From NCBI RefSeq assembly GCF_029813835.1, contig NZ_JARVKV010000010.1, positions 87,893 to 151,892 on the forward strand: a stretch of 64,000 bases of DNA. Direction: 5' to 3'. The DNA is from Streptomyces sp. DH37. GTDB lineage: Bacteria; Actinomycetota; Actinomycetes; Streptomycetales; Streptomycetaceae. Of the stretch, positions 36,578-49,085 are shown in pieces (position 1 is the stretch's first letter; every line of letters starts with the position of its first letter). The notes beneath the pieces are model-generated. The model was not told the origin of the DNA and ran no database searches. It saw only the letters and a program-made list of their open reading frames with translations. Made by a program: the position numbers and the translations under genes.

Positions 36578-37717
36578 CTACGCCTCCGGCCCGTCCGCGT
36601 CGCGCGACCGCAGCAGAGCGGCGATGCGCGCCGCCGCCGTGGACAGATGGCGGCGGGCCTCGCGCAACTGCTCCTCGCTCACCCCGTGGTCGCGGGCCGC
36701 GTCCCGCACGTCGTCGCGGAACCGGTCCAGCAGCCGCTCCAGATCGCGCCGCGGGTCGCCGGAGGGCGCGGCGGGCTCCTCGGCCCACTCCGGCGCCGGC
36801 GCGTCCTCCGGTGGTGCGTCCTCCGGCGGTGCGCCCTCCGCCGGTGCGTCCGCCGCCTCCGCCCGGGGGTCCGGCCCGGCGTGCGGCGGGCGGGGCGTGG
36901 TGTGGCCGGTGATCAGGCCGCTCAGGCCGCCCAGGTGCCTGCTCAGCTCCGACACGGCCGCGCGCACCGCGCCCTGCTGGGTGTGCGACTGCACCTGCTC
37001 CTGGACCTGGCGGATGATCCGCTGGGCGTCCTCCAGCGCGGCGTCCCGCGCCTGGCGCGCCCTGCGCGCCTGGTGCCTGGCCTGCTGGGCCTCCTGGCGG
37101 GCGCGGCGGGCCTGCTCCTTCCACTGCTCGCCCGCCCGGCGCATCTCCTCGCGCGCGGCCCGCAGCGCCTCCTGGTCGCCCCAGCCGCCCTCCCAGGCCT
37201 TCTCCCAGCCGGACGCGGACCCGCCCGCCGGGGCGTCCCCGGCGTTCCCGCCTCCCCCGATGTCCCAGATGTTTCCGATGTCCCCCATGTCGGCGGCATC
37301 CCCGGTGCCCCCGGCGTCCCCGGTCGCACTGCGGGTCCGCTCCGCCGCCTCGCGCATCTCGCGGCGCAGATCGCCGGCCGCGCCGCTCACGTCCTCGCGG
37401 ATGTCGGCGGCCAGCGCCGCCAGCGACTGGTGGATCTCCAGCTCCAGCTCGGCCAGCTCGCCCTGCCGCTCGGCCAGCTCGGCGCGGCCCGCGTCGGTGA
37501 GGGAGTAGACCTTGCGGCCGCCCTCGGTGGTGTGGCTGACCAGGCCCTCGGCCTCCAGCTTGGCCAGCCGCGGGTAGACCGTGCCGGCCGAGGGCGCGTA
37601 CAGCCCCTGGAAGCGCTCCTCCAGCAGCCGGATCACCTCGTAGCCGTGGCGTGGCGCCTCGTCGAGCAGTTTCAGCAGGTAGAGACGGAGTCGGCCGTGG
37701 GCGAAGACGGGGGGCAT
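36578..37717 (-). CDS. PadR family regulator with long C-terminal extension
   Basis: 379 aa, far longer than the usual 110-180 aa. The winged-helix domain (residues 1-80: LLKLLDEAPRHGYEVIRLLE, GTVYPRLAKLEAEGLV) is followed by a helical stretch, a Gly/Asp-rich segment with MGDIGNIWDIGGGG (about 140-165), a long Arg/Gln/Glu-rich coiled coil (about 180-245), an Ala/Pro/Glu linker and a C-terminal helical domain (about 325-370). It starts one base after the stop of a DUF4097 gene, so the two form an operon. Confidence 0.88.
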   Translation of the reverse strand: MPPVFAHGRLRLYLLKLLDEAPRHGYEVIRLLEERFQGLYAPSAGTVYPRLAKLEAEGLVSHTTEGGRKVYSLTDAGRAELAERQGELAELELEIHQSLAALAADIREDVSGAAGDLRREMREAAERTRSATGDAGGTGDAADMGDIGNIWDIGGGGNAGDAPAGGSASGWEKAWEGGWGDQEALRAAREEMRRAGEQWKEQARRARQEAQQARHQARRARQARDAALEDAQRIIRQVQEQVQSHTQQGAVRAAVSELSRHLGGLSGLITGHTTPRPPHAGPDPRAEAADAPAEGAPPEDAPPEDAPAPEWAEEPAAPSGDPRRDLERLLDRFRDDVRDAARDHGVSEEQLREARRHLSTAAARIAALLRSRDADGPEA

Positions 37718-37718
37718 G

Positions 37719-38657
37719 TCACACGTCCTTACGGGGGGAGGGCTCGGCCGGCGGAGGCGTGCCGCCGGGTCCGTGGGGATCGCCGGCCTCCTCGCCGGCG
37801 TCCGGCTCCGGGCGGCGCAGCAGGGCGATCGAGCCGGAGACGGTGGTGGCGCGCAGCAGTCCGCCGCCCCGGCCGAGGGTGCCGGTGATCCGTCTGGCGC
37901 CCCACTGCCCGGAGACCCGCAGGTCCTCGAAGGCGCAGGAGACGGCGCCGCCGGCGGTGCCCGCGTCCACGACGGCGTCGGCCGGGTCCGGCAGCCGCAG
38001 GGCTATGCCGCCCGACACGGAGTTCAGCCGGACGTCGGTGCGCCGCCGCTCCCGGGCCGGGGCCAGGTCGACCACCATGTCGCCGCTGACCGAGTCGGCC
38101 CGCACCGACGAGCCGCCGCCGTCGATGACCGTCAGATCGCCGGAGACGGAGCTGAAGCGCAGGTCCCCCGTCACGCCCTGCGCCTCCACGCCGCCGGACA
38201 CCGTGTCGGCCCGTACGTCGCCGCTCAGGCCCACCAGCGTGACGCCGCCGGTGATGCCGCGCACCTCGGCGCGTCCTCCGATGCCGGTGAGCACCGCGTC
38301 GGCCCCGATCACGCCGACCTCGACCCGGACACCGGCGGGCACGGCGAGCGACACGTCGGCGCTGTGCCGCCCGCCCTCGCGGTCGAGGAGGGTGAGGAAG
38401 CCCTTCCAGGGCAGGTCGTCGTAGGCGACCGTGAGGGTGCCGTCCTCCAGGCGGACGGTCAGCGGGGGGCCGGTGACGGCCCCGACCTCCAGCCGTGCGG
38501 GCGGGGCGCCGGTGCCGACGACGTTCACCGCGCCGCCCACGACGCGGACCCGCAGCGTGTGGACGTCCTCCTCGAAGACGAGCCCGCACGGCTCGTCCAC
38601 GGACCACTCGGACCGGCCTGGCACGACGGCCTCCCCTGGTTCGGCGTACGACGACAT
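37719..38657 (-). CDS. DUF4097-family beta-strand repeat protein
   Basis: 312 aa built from repeated short beta strands with the signature VSGDV/TVSGG/SVSGDL motifs (about residues 130-290), expected to form a beta-helix. Function unknown; bacterial relatives are often paired with PadR or anti-sigma-like genes. No signal peptide, so cytoplasmic. ATG 38657; an upstream ATG at 38678 is possible. Followed directly by padR. Confidence 0.85.
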   Translation of the reverse strand: MSSYAEPGEAVVPGRSEWSVDEPCGLVFEEDVHTLRVRVVGGAVNVVGTGAPPARLEVGAVTGPPLTVRLEDGTLTVAYDDLPWKGFLTLLDREGGRHSADVSLAVPAGVRVEVGVIGADAVLTGIGGRAEVRGITGGVTLVGLSGDVRADTVSGGVEAQGVTGDLRFSSVSGDLTVIDGGGSSVRADSVSGDMVVDLAPARERRRTDVRLNSVSGGIALRLPDPADAVVDAGTAGGAVSCAFEDLRVSGQWGARRITGTLGRGGGLLRATTVSGSIALLRRPEPDAGEEAGDPHGPGGTPPPAEPSPRKDV

Positions 38658-38792
38658 ATCGCGTCCCTGGGGAGACACGATATATCGCGGTGTGGGGAAG
38701 TCAAGGTCTCCCGGCGGCCCCGCGGCGGGCGGGCCGCCGGCCGTCCTCGGTCGTTCTCAGCCGTCCTCAGCCGGCCTCCTCGGTCGTCCTCC

Positions 38793-38972
38793 TCAGTCGT
38801 CGTCCTCGTCGTCCAGGCGCGCCAGCCAGGTCGCCAGCCGCTCGACGGGCACCTCGAAGTCCGGATTGAGGTCGACGAAGGTCCGCAGCTGCTCGGAGAG
38901 CCACTCGAAGGTGACCTCCTCCTCGCCGCGCCGCTGCGCCAGCTCCTCGATGCCGCGGTCGGTGAAGTACAT
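38793..38972 (-). CDS. Small conserved actinobacterial protein (DUF6104 type)
   Basis: 59 aa, acidic, starting MYFTDRGIEELAQRRGEEEV and ending in a run of Asp/Glu. I recognise this as a small Streptomyces protein that sits beside the oxoglutarate dehydrogenase gene; function unknown. It begins 116 bases after the large sucA-type gene on the same strand. Confidence 0.85.
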   Translation of the reverse strand: MYFTDRGIEELAQRRGEEEVTFEWLSEQLRTFVDLNPDFEVPVERLATWLARLDDEDDD

Positions 38973-39012
38973 GGATGCTCCCGGTCGGGTGGTGGTGCGT
39001 CGGTGGTACGGG

Positions 39013-39053
39013 CGTGGGGCCCGCACCGTCGTCACGACGGCACGGGCCCCACG
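39013..39053 (-). terminator. Terminator after the oxoglutarate dehydrogenase gene
   Basis: An outer 11-bp stem (CGTGGGGCCCG / CGGGCCCCACG) encloses an inner 7-bp stem (CCGTCGT / ACGACGG), a long hairpin in the gap before the small protein gene. Confidence 0.7.
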
Positions 39054-39088
39054 GGGACCTGCGGACGGCGGCCGGCCGTCCCCGGACC

Positions 39089-42000
39089 TCAGAGGTCGAA
39101 GACCTCGTCGACGATCTGCTGCTGCTCGGCCTGGTGGCGCTTGGCGGAGCCGACCGCCGGGGAGGAGGACGACGGACGCGAGACCCGGCGCAGCCGGTCC
39201 GCGTTCGGGGCCTTCCCCGAGCCGATGAACAGGTCGAGGTGGTCCACCAGGTTGAGCGCGATGAACGGCCACGCGCCCTGGTTCGCCGGCTCCTCCTGGG
39301 CCCAGACGACCGTCGAGGCGTTGCCGTAGCGGGCCATCTCCGCCTGGATCTCCTTGCTGGGCAGCGGGTACAGCCGCTCCAGCCGGATGATCGCGGTGTC
39401 GGTCACGCCCCGCTTGCTCCGCTCGGCGGCGAGGTCGTAGTAGACCTTGCCGGAGCAGAAGACCACCTTGCGGACCTGGGCCGGATCGACCGAGGAGTCC
39501 CCGATGACCGGGCGGAAGCCGCCGGAGGTGAACTCCGCGGCCTTCGAGGTCGCCGCCTTGAGCCGGAGCATCGACTTCGGGGTGAAGACGATCAGCGGCT
39601 TGTGGTGCGGGTTGTGGACCTGCCAGCGCAGCAGGTGGAAGTAGTTCGACGGCAGGGTCGGCATCGCGACCGTCATGCTGTTCTGCGCGCACAGCTGGAG
39701 GAAGCGCTCGATCCGGGCCGAGGAGTGGTCCGGGCCCTGGCCCTCGTAGCCGTGCGGGAGCAGCAGCGTGACGCCGGAGGTCTGGCCCCACTTCTGCTCG
39801 GCCGAGGAGATGAACTCGTCCACGACCGTCTGCGCGCCGTTGACGAAGTCGCCGAACTGCGCCTCCCACATCACCAGCGCCTCGGGGCGGGCCAGGGAGT
39901 AGCCGTACTCGAAGCCCATCGCCGCGTACTCGCTCAGCAGCGAGTCGTAGACGTTGAAGCGGGCCTGGTCCTCGGAGAGGTACAGCAGCGGGGTGTAGTC
40001 CTCGCCGGTCTCCCGGTCCACCAGCACCGAGTGGCGCTGGCCGAAGGTGCCGCGGCGGGAGTCCTGGCCGGCCAGGCGGACGGGGGTGCCCTCCATCAGC
40101 AGCGAGCCGATGGCCAGGGTCTCGCCCATCGCCCAGTCGATCCTGTCCTCCTCCACCATCGCCGCGCGGCGCTGGAGCTGCGGCAGGAGCCGGGGGTGGA
40201 CGGTGATCCGCTCGGGGATGTTGACCTGGGACTCGGCGATCCGCTTGAGGACCTCCGCGCTGACGCCGGTGTCCACCGCGACCGGGAACTCCGGCCGCGG
40301 GGCCGGGACCTCCGCCGGAGCCGGCTGGTTGGCGGCGTCGCGGACCTCGGTGAAGACCTTCTCCAGCTGCCCCTGGAAGTCCTGGAGCGCCTGCTCGGCC
40401 TCCTCCAGCGTGATGTCGCCCCGGCCGATCAGCGACTCGGTGTAGAGCTTGCGCACCGAGCGCTTCTTGTCGATCAGGTTGTACATCAGCGGCTGGGTGA
40501 AGTGCGGGTTGTCGGCCTCGTTGTGACCGCGGCGGCGGTAGCAGATGAGGTCGATCACCACGTCCTTGTTGAACGCCTGGCGGAACTCGAAGGCCAGCCG
40601 CGCCACGCGGACGCAGGCCTCCGGGTCGTCCCCGTTGACGTGGAAGACCGGCGCCTCGATCATCCGCGCCACGTCGGTGGCGTACATCGAGGAGCGCGCC
40701 GACTCCGGCGGGGCGGTGAAGCCGACCTGGTTGTTGATGACCACGTGCACGGTGCCGCCGGTGCGGTAGCCGCGCAGCTGCGACATGTTGAGGGTCTCGG
40801 CCACCACGCCCTGGCCCGCGAAGGCCGCGTCGCCGTGGAGCTGGACGGGCAGGACGGTGAAGTCGGTGCCGCCCTTGCCGATGATGTCCTGCTTGGCGCG
40901 GGCCACGCCCTCCACGACCGGGTCCACGGCCTCCAGGTGGGAGGGGTTGGCGGTGAGGGAGACCTTGATCTCCTCGCCGTCCAGGCCGGTGAAGGTGCCC
41001 TCGGCGCCCAGGTGGTACTTCACGTCGCCGGAGCCGTGCATCGACTTCGGGTCGAGGTTGCCCTCGAACTCCCGGAAGATCTGGGCGTAGGACTTGCCCA
41101 CGATGTTGGCCAGCACGTTGAGGCGGCCGCGGTGGGCCATGCCGATGACGACCTCGTCCAGGCGCGCCTCGGCGGCGGCGTCCAGCACGGCGTCCAGCAT
41201 CGGGATGACGGACTCGCCGCCCTCCAGGGAGAAGCGCTTCTGGCCGACGTACTTGGTCTGGAGGAAGACCTCGAACGCCTCGGCGGCGTTCAGGCGGCGC
41301 AGGATGCGCAGCTGCTCGTCACGCTCCAGCGAGGAGTGCGGGCGCTCGACGCGGTCCTGGATCCACTTGCGCTGCTTGGGGTCCTGGATGTGCATGTACT
41401 CGATGCCGATGGTGCGGCAGTACGAGTCGCGCAGCACGCCCAGGATGTCGCGCAGCTTCATCAGCGACTTGCCGGCGAAGCCGCCGACCGCGAACTCCCG
41501 CTCCAGGTCCCACAGGGTGAGCCCGTGCTCGGTGATGTCGAGGTCGGGGTGCTTGCGCTGCTTGTACTCCAGCGGGTCGGTGTCGGCCATGACGTGGCCG
41601 CGGACCCGGTAGGAGTGGATCAGGTCGAAGACGCGGGCGGCCTTGGTGACGTCGTCGTCGTGGGAGACGTCGATGTCGCGGAGCCAGCGGACCGGCTCGT
41701 AGGGGATGCGCAGCGCCTCGAAGATCTCGTCGTAGAAGTCGTTCTCGCCGAGCAGCAGCTGGTGCACGATCCGCAGGAACTCGCCGGAGGCGGCGCCCTG
41801 GATCACGCGGTGGTCGTAGGTGCTGGTCAGCGTCATGACCTTGGAGACGCCCAGCTTGTTCAGGGTGTCCTGCGAGGTGCCCTGGAACTCCGCCGGGTAC
41901 TCCATCGCGCCGACGCCCAGGATCAGGCCCTGGCCCGGCATCAGACGCGGCACCGAGTGGACGGTGCCGATGCCGCCGGGGTTGGTCAGCGACGCGGTGA

Positions 42001-42913
42001 CGCCGGAGAAGTCCTCCATCGTCAGCTTGTTGTTCCGGGCGCGGCGGACGATGTCCTCGTACGCCTGCCAGAACTCGAAGAAGGTCAGCGTCTCGGCCTT
42101 CTTGATGGCGGCCACGACGAGCTGGCGGTCGCCGTTGGGCTTCACCAGGTCGATGGCCAGACCGAGGTTGACGTGGTCGGGCTTGACCAGCGTCGGCTTG
42201 CCGTCCTTCTCGGTGTACGAGTAGTTCATCGACGGCATCGCCTTGAGCGCCTTGACCATGGCGTAGCCGATCAGGTGCGTGAAGGACACCTTGCCGCCAC
42301 GGGCGCGCTTGAGGTGGTTGTTGATGACGATGCGGTTGTCGATCAGCAGCTTCACCGGGATCGCGCGCACCGACGTGGCGGTGGGCAGCTCCAGCGAGGC
42401 GTTCATGTTCCGGGCGACCGCGGCGGACGGGCCGCGCAGCGGCACGTACTCCGTACCGGTCTCCTGCCCGTCCCCGTCCCCGGCGGCGGGCTTCGCCGCG
42501 GGCGCGCTCTTCTTGGGGGCGGCCTCGGCGGCGGGCTTCGCGGCGGGCTCGCTCCTCCCGGGGGCGGGCTTCGCCGCGGGCGCCGGCACCGTCTTGGCGG
42601 CGGGCGCGGGCTGGGCCTGCTGAGGCTGAGCCTGCTGGGGCTGGGCCTGCCGGGACTGGGGGGCCTGTGGCGCCTGGGGCTCGGCCGCGGGCTTCGACGG
42701 GGTGGGGGCCGCGGCTCCCCCGGCGGCCTGCCCCGGCTTGTAGTCGGCGAAGAAGTCCCACCAGGCCCGGTCTACCGAGTTCGGGTCCTGGAGGTACTGC
42801 TGGTAGATCTCGTCGACGAGCCACTCGTTGGCACCGAAGCCGGCGGCGGGATTCTTCCCCTGCCCGTCCTGCTCGGTCGAGACGCTCGAAGTCTTTGGGG
42901 CCTGTGGCGACAC
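39089..42913 (-). CDS. kgd: Multifunctional 2-oxoglutarate decarboxylase/dehydrogenase E1 with fused E2 domain
   Basis: 1274 aa, TCA-cycle enzyme of the actinobacterial type. The N-terminal 40 residues ([19 protein letters not shown]) are the E1 anchor; an Ala/Pro/Gln-rich linker follows (about 55-150); an E2 acyltransferase-like domain (about 165-380) carries the DHRVIQGA motif; the rest is the thiamine-diphosphate E1 ([20 protein letters not shown]). The E2 part lacks a lipoyl domain. In mycobacteria this enzyme is inhibited by the FHA protein GarA. GTG 42913 follows GAAGAGGG. TAGCCT at 42970-42965 may be its -10. Confidence 0.95.
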   Translation of the reverse strand: MSPQAPKTSSVSTEQDGQGKNPAAGFGANEWLVDEIYQQYLQDPNSVDRAWWDFFADYKPGQAAGGAAAPTPSKPAAEPQAPQAPQSRQAQPQQAQPQQAQPAPAAKTVPAPAAKPAPGRSEPAAKPAAEAAPKKSAPAAKPAAGDGDGQETGTEYVPLRGPSAAVARNMNASLELPTATSVRAIPVKLLIDNRIVINNHLKRARGGKVSFTHLIGYAMVKALKAMPSMNYSYTEKDGKPTLVKPDHVNLGLAIDLVKPNGDRQLVVAAIKKAETLTFFEFWQAYEDIVRRARNNKLTMEDFSGVTASLTNPGGIGTVHSVPRLMPGQGLILGVGAMEYPAEFQGTSQDTLNKLGVSKVMTLTSTYDHRVIQGAASGEFLRIVHQLLLGENDFYDEIFEALRIPYEPVRWLRDIDVSHDDDVTKAARVFDLIHSYRVRGHVMADTDPLEYKQRKHPDLDITEHGLTLWDLEREFAVGGFAGKSLMKLRDILGVLRDSYCRTIGIEYMHIQDPKQRKWIQDRVERPHSSLERDEQLRILRRLNAAEAFEVFLQTKYVGQKRFSLEGGESVIPMLDAVLDAAAEARLDEVVIGMAHRGRLNVLANIVGKSYAQIFREFEGNLDPKSMHGSGDVKYHLGAEGTFTGLDGEEIKVSLTANPSHLEAVDPVVEGVARAKQDIIGKGGTDFTVLPVQLHGDAAFAGQGVVAETLNMSQLRGYRTGGTVHVVINNQVGFTAPPESARSSMYATDVARMIEAPVFHVNGDDPEACVRVARLAFEFRQAFNKDVVIDLICYRRRGHNEADNPHFTQPLMYNLIDKKRSVRKLYTESLIGRGDITLEEAEQALQDFQGQLEKVFTEVRDAANQPAPAEVPAPRPEFPVAVDTGVSAEVLKRIAESQVNIPERITVHPRLLPQLQRRAAMVEEDRIDWAMGETLAIGSLLMEGTPVRLAGQDSRRGTFGQRHSVLVDRETGEDYTPLLYLSEDQARFNVYDSLLSEYAAMGFEYGYSLARPEALVMWEAQFGDFVNGAQTVVDEFISSAEQKWGQTSGVTLLLPHGYEGQGPDHSSARIERFLQLCAQNSMTVAMPTLPSNYFHLLRWQVHNPHHKPLIVFTPKSMLRLKAATSKAAEFTSGGFRPVIGDSSVDPAQVRKVVFCSGKVYYDLAAERSKRGVTDTAIIRLERLYPLPSKEIQAEMARYGNASTVVWAQEEPANQGAWPFIALNLVDHLDLFIGSGKAPNADRLRRVSRPSSSSPAVGSAKRHQAEQQQIVDEVFDL

Positions 42914-43146
42914 GGCGGCAACCGCCCTCTTCCGCTTACCTGTGTGGGTGGACAGCAGAAATAAAGGCTACGCTCCCCCGGCCGTTCGGTGCAGTCGGCA
43001 TGGGGTTTGCGTCGTCTAAGTCACATTCGGCGGTGCGTTTCGGCGTTCTCTTTGGCGGGAAACGAACATGGTTCGGCGGAATCCGGGAAGGGGCGACCCG
43101 GGAACGGGCCCCTGCCGCGCTCCCTCACCTCGCGCCTCCCTCGAGC

Positions 43147-44238
43147 CTACGTCAACTCCAGGCCGGAGGTGTCGCCGGGAAGGCTGACGAGGATCCGGCA
43201 GCCGCGCGGGGATTCGGCCACTCCGATCCGTCCGCCGTGCAGATCCACCGCCCAGCGCGCGATGGCCAGGCCCAGCCCCGTGCCGCCGTCGCCGCCCTTG
43301 GCCGAGGCGGAGCGGCCGAAGCGCTCGAAGACCCGGTCGCGGTCCGCCTCCGGGATGCCCGGTCCCTCGTCCAGCACCTCCAGCTCCAGGCTCAGCGGCG
43401 CCCGGCCGGGACGCGCCCGCACCGTCACGCGGCCGTGGGGCGGGCTGTGCTTGACGGCGTTGTCGATCAGGTTGGCGGCCACCTGGTGCAGCCGCTCGGT
43501 GTCGGCGTACGCGACCAGCTCCGGGGGGTTCACCTCCAGGTGCAGGTGGACGTCGGTGCGGGCGTGCCCCTCGCCCTTGGTCATGTTGGCCTCCTTGAGC
43601 ACGCCGGCCAGGAACGGCCACACCTCGAAGCGCCGGGAGCGCAGCGGCACCACGCCGTTGTCGAGCCGGGACAGGTCCAGCAGGTGCGCCACCAGGCGGC
43701 CCAGGCGCTCGGTCTGCTTCAGCGCGGTGTCCATGGTCGCCGGATCGGCCTCGGAGACCCCGTCCACCACGTTCTCCAGCACCGCGCGCAGCGCCGCGAT
43801 CGGGGTGCGCAGCTCGTGGGAGACGTTGGCGACCAGCTCCTTGCGGTGCCGGTCGACGGCCTCCAGGTCGGCGGCCATGCGGTTGAAGGTGTCGGCCAGC
43901 TCGCCCAGCTCGTCGCGGCGGTCGACGCGGACCCGCCGGCTGTAGTCGCCGCGGGCCATCGAGCGGGCCGCGTCCGTCATCTCGTCCAGCGGCTCGGCCA
44001 GTCCGTGCGCCACGAACTGGGTGACCACCAGCGAGGCGATCACCGCGAGCAGGGCGATCACCCGCAGTTCGATCGCCGAGTGGACCGCGACGATGGTCAG
44101 CAGGGTGGTGATGGCCACCGTGACGATCACCAGCGCGCCCAGCGCGGCCTTGACCGAGCGGTACGGGTCCAGGGGCCGCACCCCCTCCCAGAACCGGTCC
44201 CACAGGGAGCGCCAGCGGCTCACGCCCGCTCCGCTCAT
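43147..44238 (-). CDS. Sensor histidine kinase
   Basis: 363 aa, membrane-bound. Two close membrane segments (about 31-52 and 58-78) leave almost no extracellular loop, so it may sense the membrane or an inner signal. HAMP (about 80-130), HisKA with H in VSHELRTPIAAL, then N-box NLIDNAVKHS, DEGPGIP and GGTGLGLAIA. The ATG overlaps the stop of the upstream response regulator by four bases, so they are co-translated. Confidence 0.93.
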   Translation of the reverse strand: MSGAGVSRWRSLWDRFWEGVRPLDPYRSVKAALGALVIVTVAITTLLTIVAVHSAIELRVIALLAVIASLVVTQFVAHGLAEPLDEMTDAARSMARGDYSRRVRVDRRDELGELADTFNRMAADLEAVDRHRKELVANVSHELRTPIAALRAVLENVVDGVSEADPATMDTALKQTERLGRLVAHLLDLSRLDNGVVPLRSRRFEVWPFLAGVLKEANMTKGEGHARTDVHLHLEVNPPELVAYADTERLHQVAANLIDNAVKHSPPHGRVTVRARPGRAPLSLELEVLDEGPGIPEADRDRVFERFGRSASAKGGDGGTGLGLAIARWAVDLHGGRIGVAESPRGCRILVSLPGDTSGLELT

Positions 44239-45002
44239 GTCCAGTCGGAGGCCGGGGCGGGCGCCTCCAGCGCGTAACCGACGCCGTGGACCGTGCGTAT
44301 CCGCTCCGCGCCGATCTTCCGGCGCAGCGCCTTGATGTGGCTGTCGACCGTCCGCGTGCCCGAGGCGTCCGCCCAGTCCCACACCTCGGCCAGGAGCTGC
44401 TCGCGCGAGAGCACCGCGCGGGGGGAGTTGGCCAGGCAGACCAGCAGGTCGAACTCGGTCGGGGTGAGGTGGACGTCCCTGCCGGAGACCCGCACCCGGC
44501 GCTGGGCGTGGTCGATCTCCAGCTCGCCCAGCCGCAGCGTGCCCGAGCGGGGGGAGGCCGCGGCGATCGTGGCCCGCTCCACGCGGCGCAGCAGGACGTG
44601 GACGCGCGCGACCAGCTCCCGCATGGAGAAGGGCTTGGTCATGTAGTCGTCCGCGCCGACCCCGAGGCCGACCAGCATGTCGGTCTCGTCGTCCCGGGCG
44701 GTGAGCATCAGCACCGGCACCGGCCGCCGGGCCTGCACCCGGCGGCAGACCTCCAGGCCGTCGAAGCCCGGCAGCATCACGTCCAGCACGAGCAGGTCGG
44801 GCTGCCACGCCTCGGCCGTCTCGACCGCCGCCGGGCCGTCCCCGGCGGTGCGGACCTGGAAGCCCTCGGCGCGCAGCCGGGCGGCGACCGCCTCGGTGAT
44901 GGTCGGGTCGTCCTCCACGACCAGGACCCGGCGCTGGGCGCCGGGGGTGGCCGCCGCGGCGGGGGTGCCGCCGTGGGACTGCGTCGTGCTCCTGTGGTCC
45001 AT
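44235..45002 (-). CDS. OmpR/PhoB-family response regulator
   Basis: 255 aa. Receiver domain with phospho-acceptor Asp in LLVLDVMLPG, conserved Lys in MTKPFSM; winged-helix output (LTPTEFDLLVCLANSP, VDSHIKALRRKIG). A 28-residue Ala/Gly-rich leader precedes the receiver. Partner of the kinase encoded immediately downstream; target genes unknown. Confidence 0.94.
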   Translation of the reverse strand: MDHRSTTQSHGGTPAAAATPGAQRRVLVVEDDPTITEAVAARLRAEGFQVRTAGDGPAAVETAEAWQPDLLVLDVMLPGFDGLEVCRRVQARRPVPVLMLTARDDETDMLVGLGVGADDYMTKPFSMRELVARVHVLLRRVERATIAAASPRSGTLRLGELEIDHAQRRVRVSGRDVHLTPTEFDLLVCLANSPRAVLSREQLLAEVWDWADASGTRTVDSHIKALRRKIGAERIRTVHGVGYALEAPAPASDWT

Positions 45003-45061
45003 ACGCCTCGCCCTGCCGCTCGGTTTTCTTGCAAGAGCGTAAGGGGCCCGTGTGCGGTGCG

Positions 45062-45838
45062 CTACGCCGGTCGGGTGGCGAGGTGGATCACGTCCGGGAC
45101 GCCTCGGACGACGGGGACCTCTTCGGTGCGCACCCGCGTGAACCCGGCATTCCGCAGGGCCTCGCCGAACGCCGGGGACGGCCGCGCGGACCACACGGCC
45201 AGCACTCCGCCGGGGGTGAGCCGCCGGGCGCAGGCGGCGAGCCCGGCGGGGGAGTAGAGGGAGGCGTTGTCCTCGGTGACCGTCCAGTCGGGACCGTTGT
45301 CGACGTCCAGGCACAGCGCGTCGTACGGCTCGCCGCCGTCGGCCAGGTGCGCCAGGAGGTCGGCGCGGACGATCCGCACGCGCGGGTCGGCCAGCGCCCC
45401 GGCGGTTCCCAGCTCGGCGGCGGACTCGCCGAGCGGGCCGTCGAGGTGCCAGTCGACGATCGCCTCCTCCCGCTCGACCACCGTGATCCGCCCCCAGCGC
45501 GGCTCGGCCGCCGCCTCGGCCAGCGAGAAGCCGACGCCCAGCCCGCCGATCAGCACGGCGGGCGCCGGCCGGCCGCCGAGCGCGTCCAGCTCCTCCAGCG
45601 CGGCCCGCACCAGCAGCCGCTCGGAGCGGCCGTCGGAGGTGTCCATCAGGAAGCAGCCGTTGGCGATGATCTGGAGCAGCCCGCCGTGCCGGCGCAGGAC
45701 GACCTCGCCGTGGGGCCCCTCGCGCCGGTCCAGTACGCGGGGCCGCTCGGCGCCGGAGGCGCCGGCCCCGTGCCGGGCGGCCTCGTACCCGGCCGCCCCC
45801 TGCTCGGCTGTCTCGTGCGGGAGGTGCATGCCGACCAT
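45062..45838 (-). CDS. Spermidine synthase-like methyltransferase-fold protein
   Basis: 258 aa. The nucleotide loop is VLIGGLGVGFSLAEA with VVEREEAIVDWH, and LCLDVDNGPDW replaces the usual catalytic Asp region, as in spermidine-synthase-like proteins. Polyamine synthesis is not assured. ATG 45838 or ATG 45829 are both possible; neither has an ideal ribosome site. Divergent from lon. Confidence 0.8.
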   Translation of the reverse strand: MVGMHLPHETAEQGAAGYEAARHGAGASGAERPRVLDRREGPHGEVVLRRHGGLLQIIANGCFLMDTSDGRSERLLVRAALEELDALGGRPAPAVLIGGLGVGFSLAEAAAEPRWGRITVVEREEAIVDWHLDGPLGESAAELGTAGALADPRVRIVRADLLAHLADGGEPYDALCLDVDNGPDWTVTEDNASLYSPAGLAACARRLTPGGVLAVWSARPSPAFGEALRNAGFTRVRTEEVPVVRGVPDVIHLATRPA

Positions 45839-45942
45839 CCTGCCGGTGCCGCGCGGAGCGCACCGGGGAGTCGCTGCGGACGGTGATCGCTCAGAGCGAA
45901 CGCGTGCCGGGGAACACCGTGCTCCTTCCGGGCATTGAAGAG

Positions 45943-45963
45943 ACATTGAGTCGCCCAAGCTCA
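45943..45963 (+). promoter_or_regulatory. HAIR operator (HspR site) upstream of lon
   Basis: ATTGAGT-N7-GCTCAAT matches the HspR-associated inverted repeat CTTGAGT-N7-ACTCAAG in spacing and in most bases. Streptomyces lon is known to be repressed by HspR and induced by heat. Confidence 0.8.
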
Positions 45964-45986
45964 ATTTGACTGCCGAGGGAGAGATC

Positions 45987-48467
<2,481 letters not shown>

Positions 48468-48470
48468 GCG

Positions 48471-48490
48471 GCGCCGGGCGCCCCCGGCGC
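48471..48490 (+). terminator. Terminator directly after lon
   Basis: Eight-bp stem GCGCCGGG-CGCC-CCCGGCGC begins three bases after the lon stop. Confidence 0.65.
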
Positions 48491-48593
48491 GGGTGGGAAA
48501 TACTGGTGCGGGCCGCGGCTCCCGGCACACCCCGCCGCAGGGGGCGCCGCGGCCCGCCCCCTCCCCGTCGCCGACCCCGGAAAGAGCGCAGAC

Positions 48594-49085
48594 GTGCACG
48601 ACAGCGGGACAGCGGACGGCCCCGGCGGGCCGGGCCCGGAGTTCCTGGCGCTGGAACACGAGCTGGCCGTCTTCCTGCGCAGGGCCCGGGCCTCCTCCGT
48701 GGAGGTGGCCCGCGAGGTCCACCCCGACCTGGAGCCCGCGGCGTACGGCCTGCTGCTGCGGCTGGCGGACGCCGGGCAGCAGCGCGCCACCGACCTGGCC
48801 GCCTACTTCGGCATCGGCAGGGCCACGATGAGCCGTCAGCTGCGCGCCCTGGAGTCCCTCGGCCTGGTCGCACGCGAACCCGACCCGGACGACGGCCGCG
48901 CCTGGCTGGTGAGCCTCACTCCCGAGGGGCGCGAGCGGTTCACCCGGATCCGCGAGGCCAGGCGCGCCCGCTACGTCCGCCGGCTCGCCTCCTGGGACCG
49001 CGGCGAGATCGCCGAACTGGCGCGCCTGCTCCACCGGCTGAACGAACCGGGCGACTCCGGCCCCGGCGGCCGGGGACCCGCCTAG
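48594..49085 (+). CDS. MarR family transcriptional regulator
   Basis: 163 aa. Winged helix with recognition region GIGRATMSRQLRALESLGLV and wing PDPDDGRAWLVSLT. Its effector and targets are unknown. GTG 48594. The stop codon overlaps the stop codon of the convergent phosphatase gene in the sequence CTAG. Confidence 0.9.
   Translation: MHDSGTADGPGGPGPEFLALEHELAVFLRRARASSVEVAREVHPDLEPAAYGLLLRLADAGQQRATDLAAYFGIGRATMSRQLRALESLGLVAREPDPDDGRAWLVSLTPEGRERFTRIREARRARYVRRLASWDRGEIAELARLLHRLNEPGDSGPGGRGPA

Noticed and set aside
39089..42964. Plus-strand open frame of over 1300 codons opposite the oxoglutarate dehydrogenase gene
   Set aside because: Composition is the antisense of a real gene, His/Asp/Val-rich without domains.
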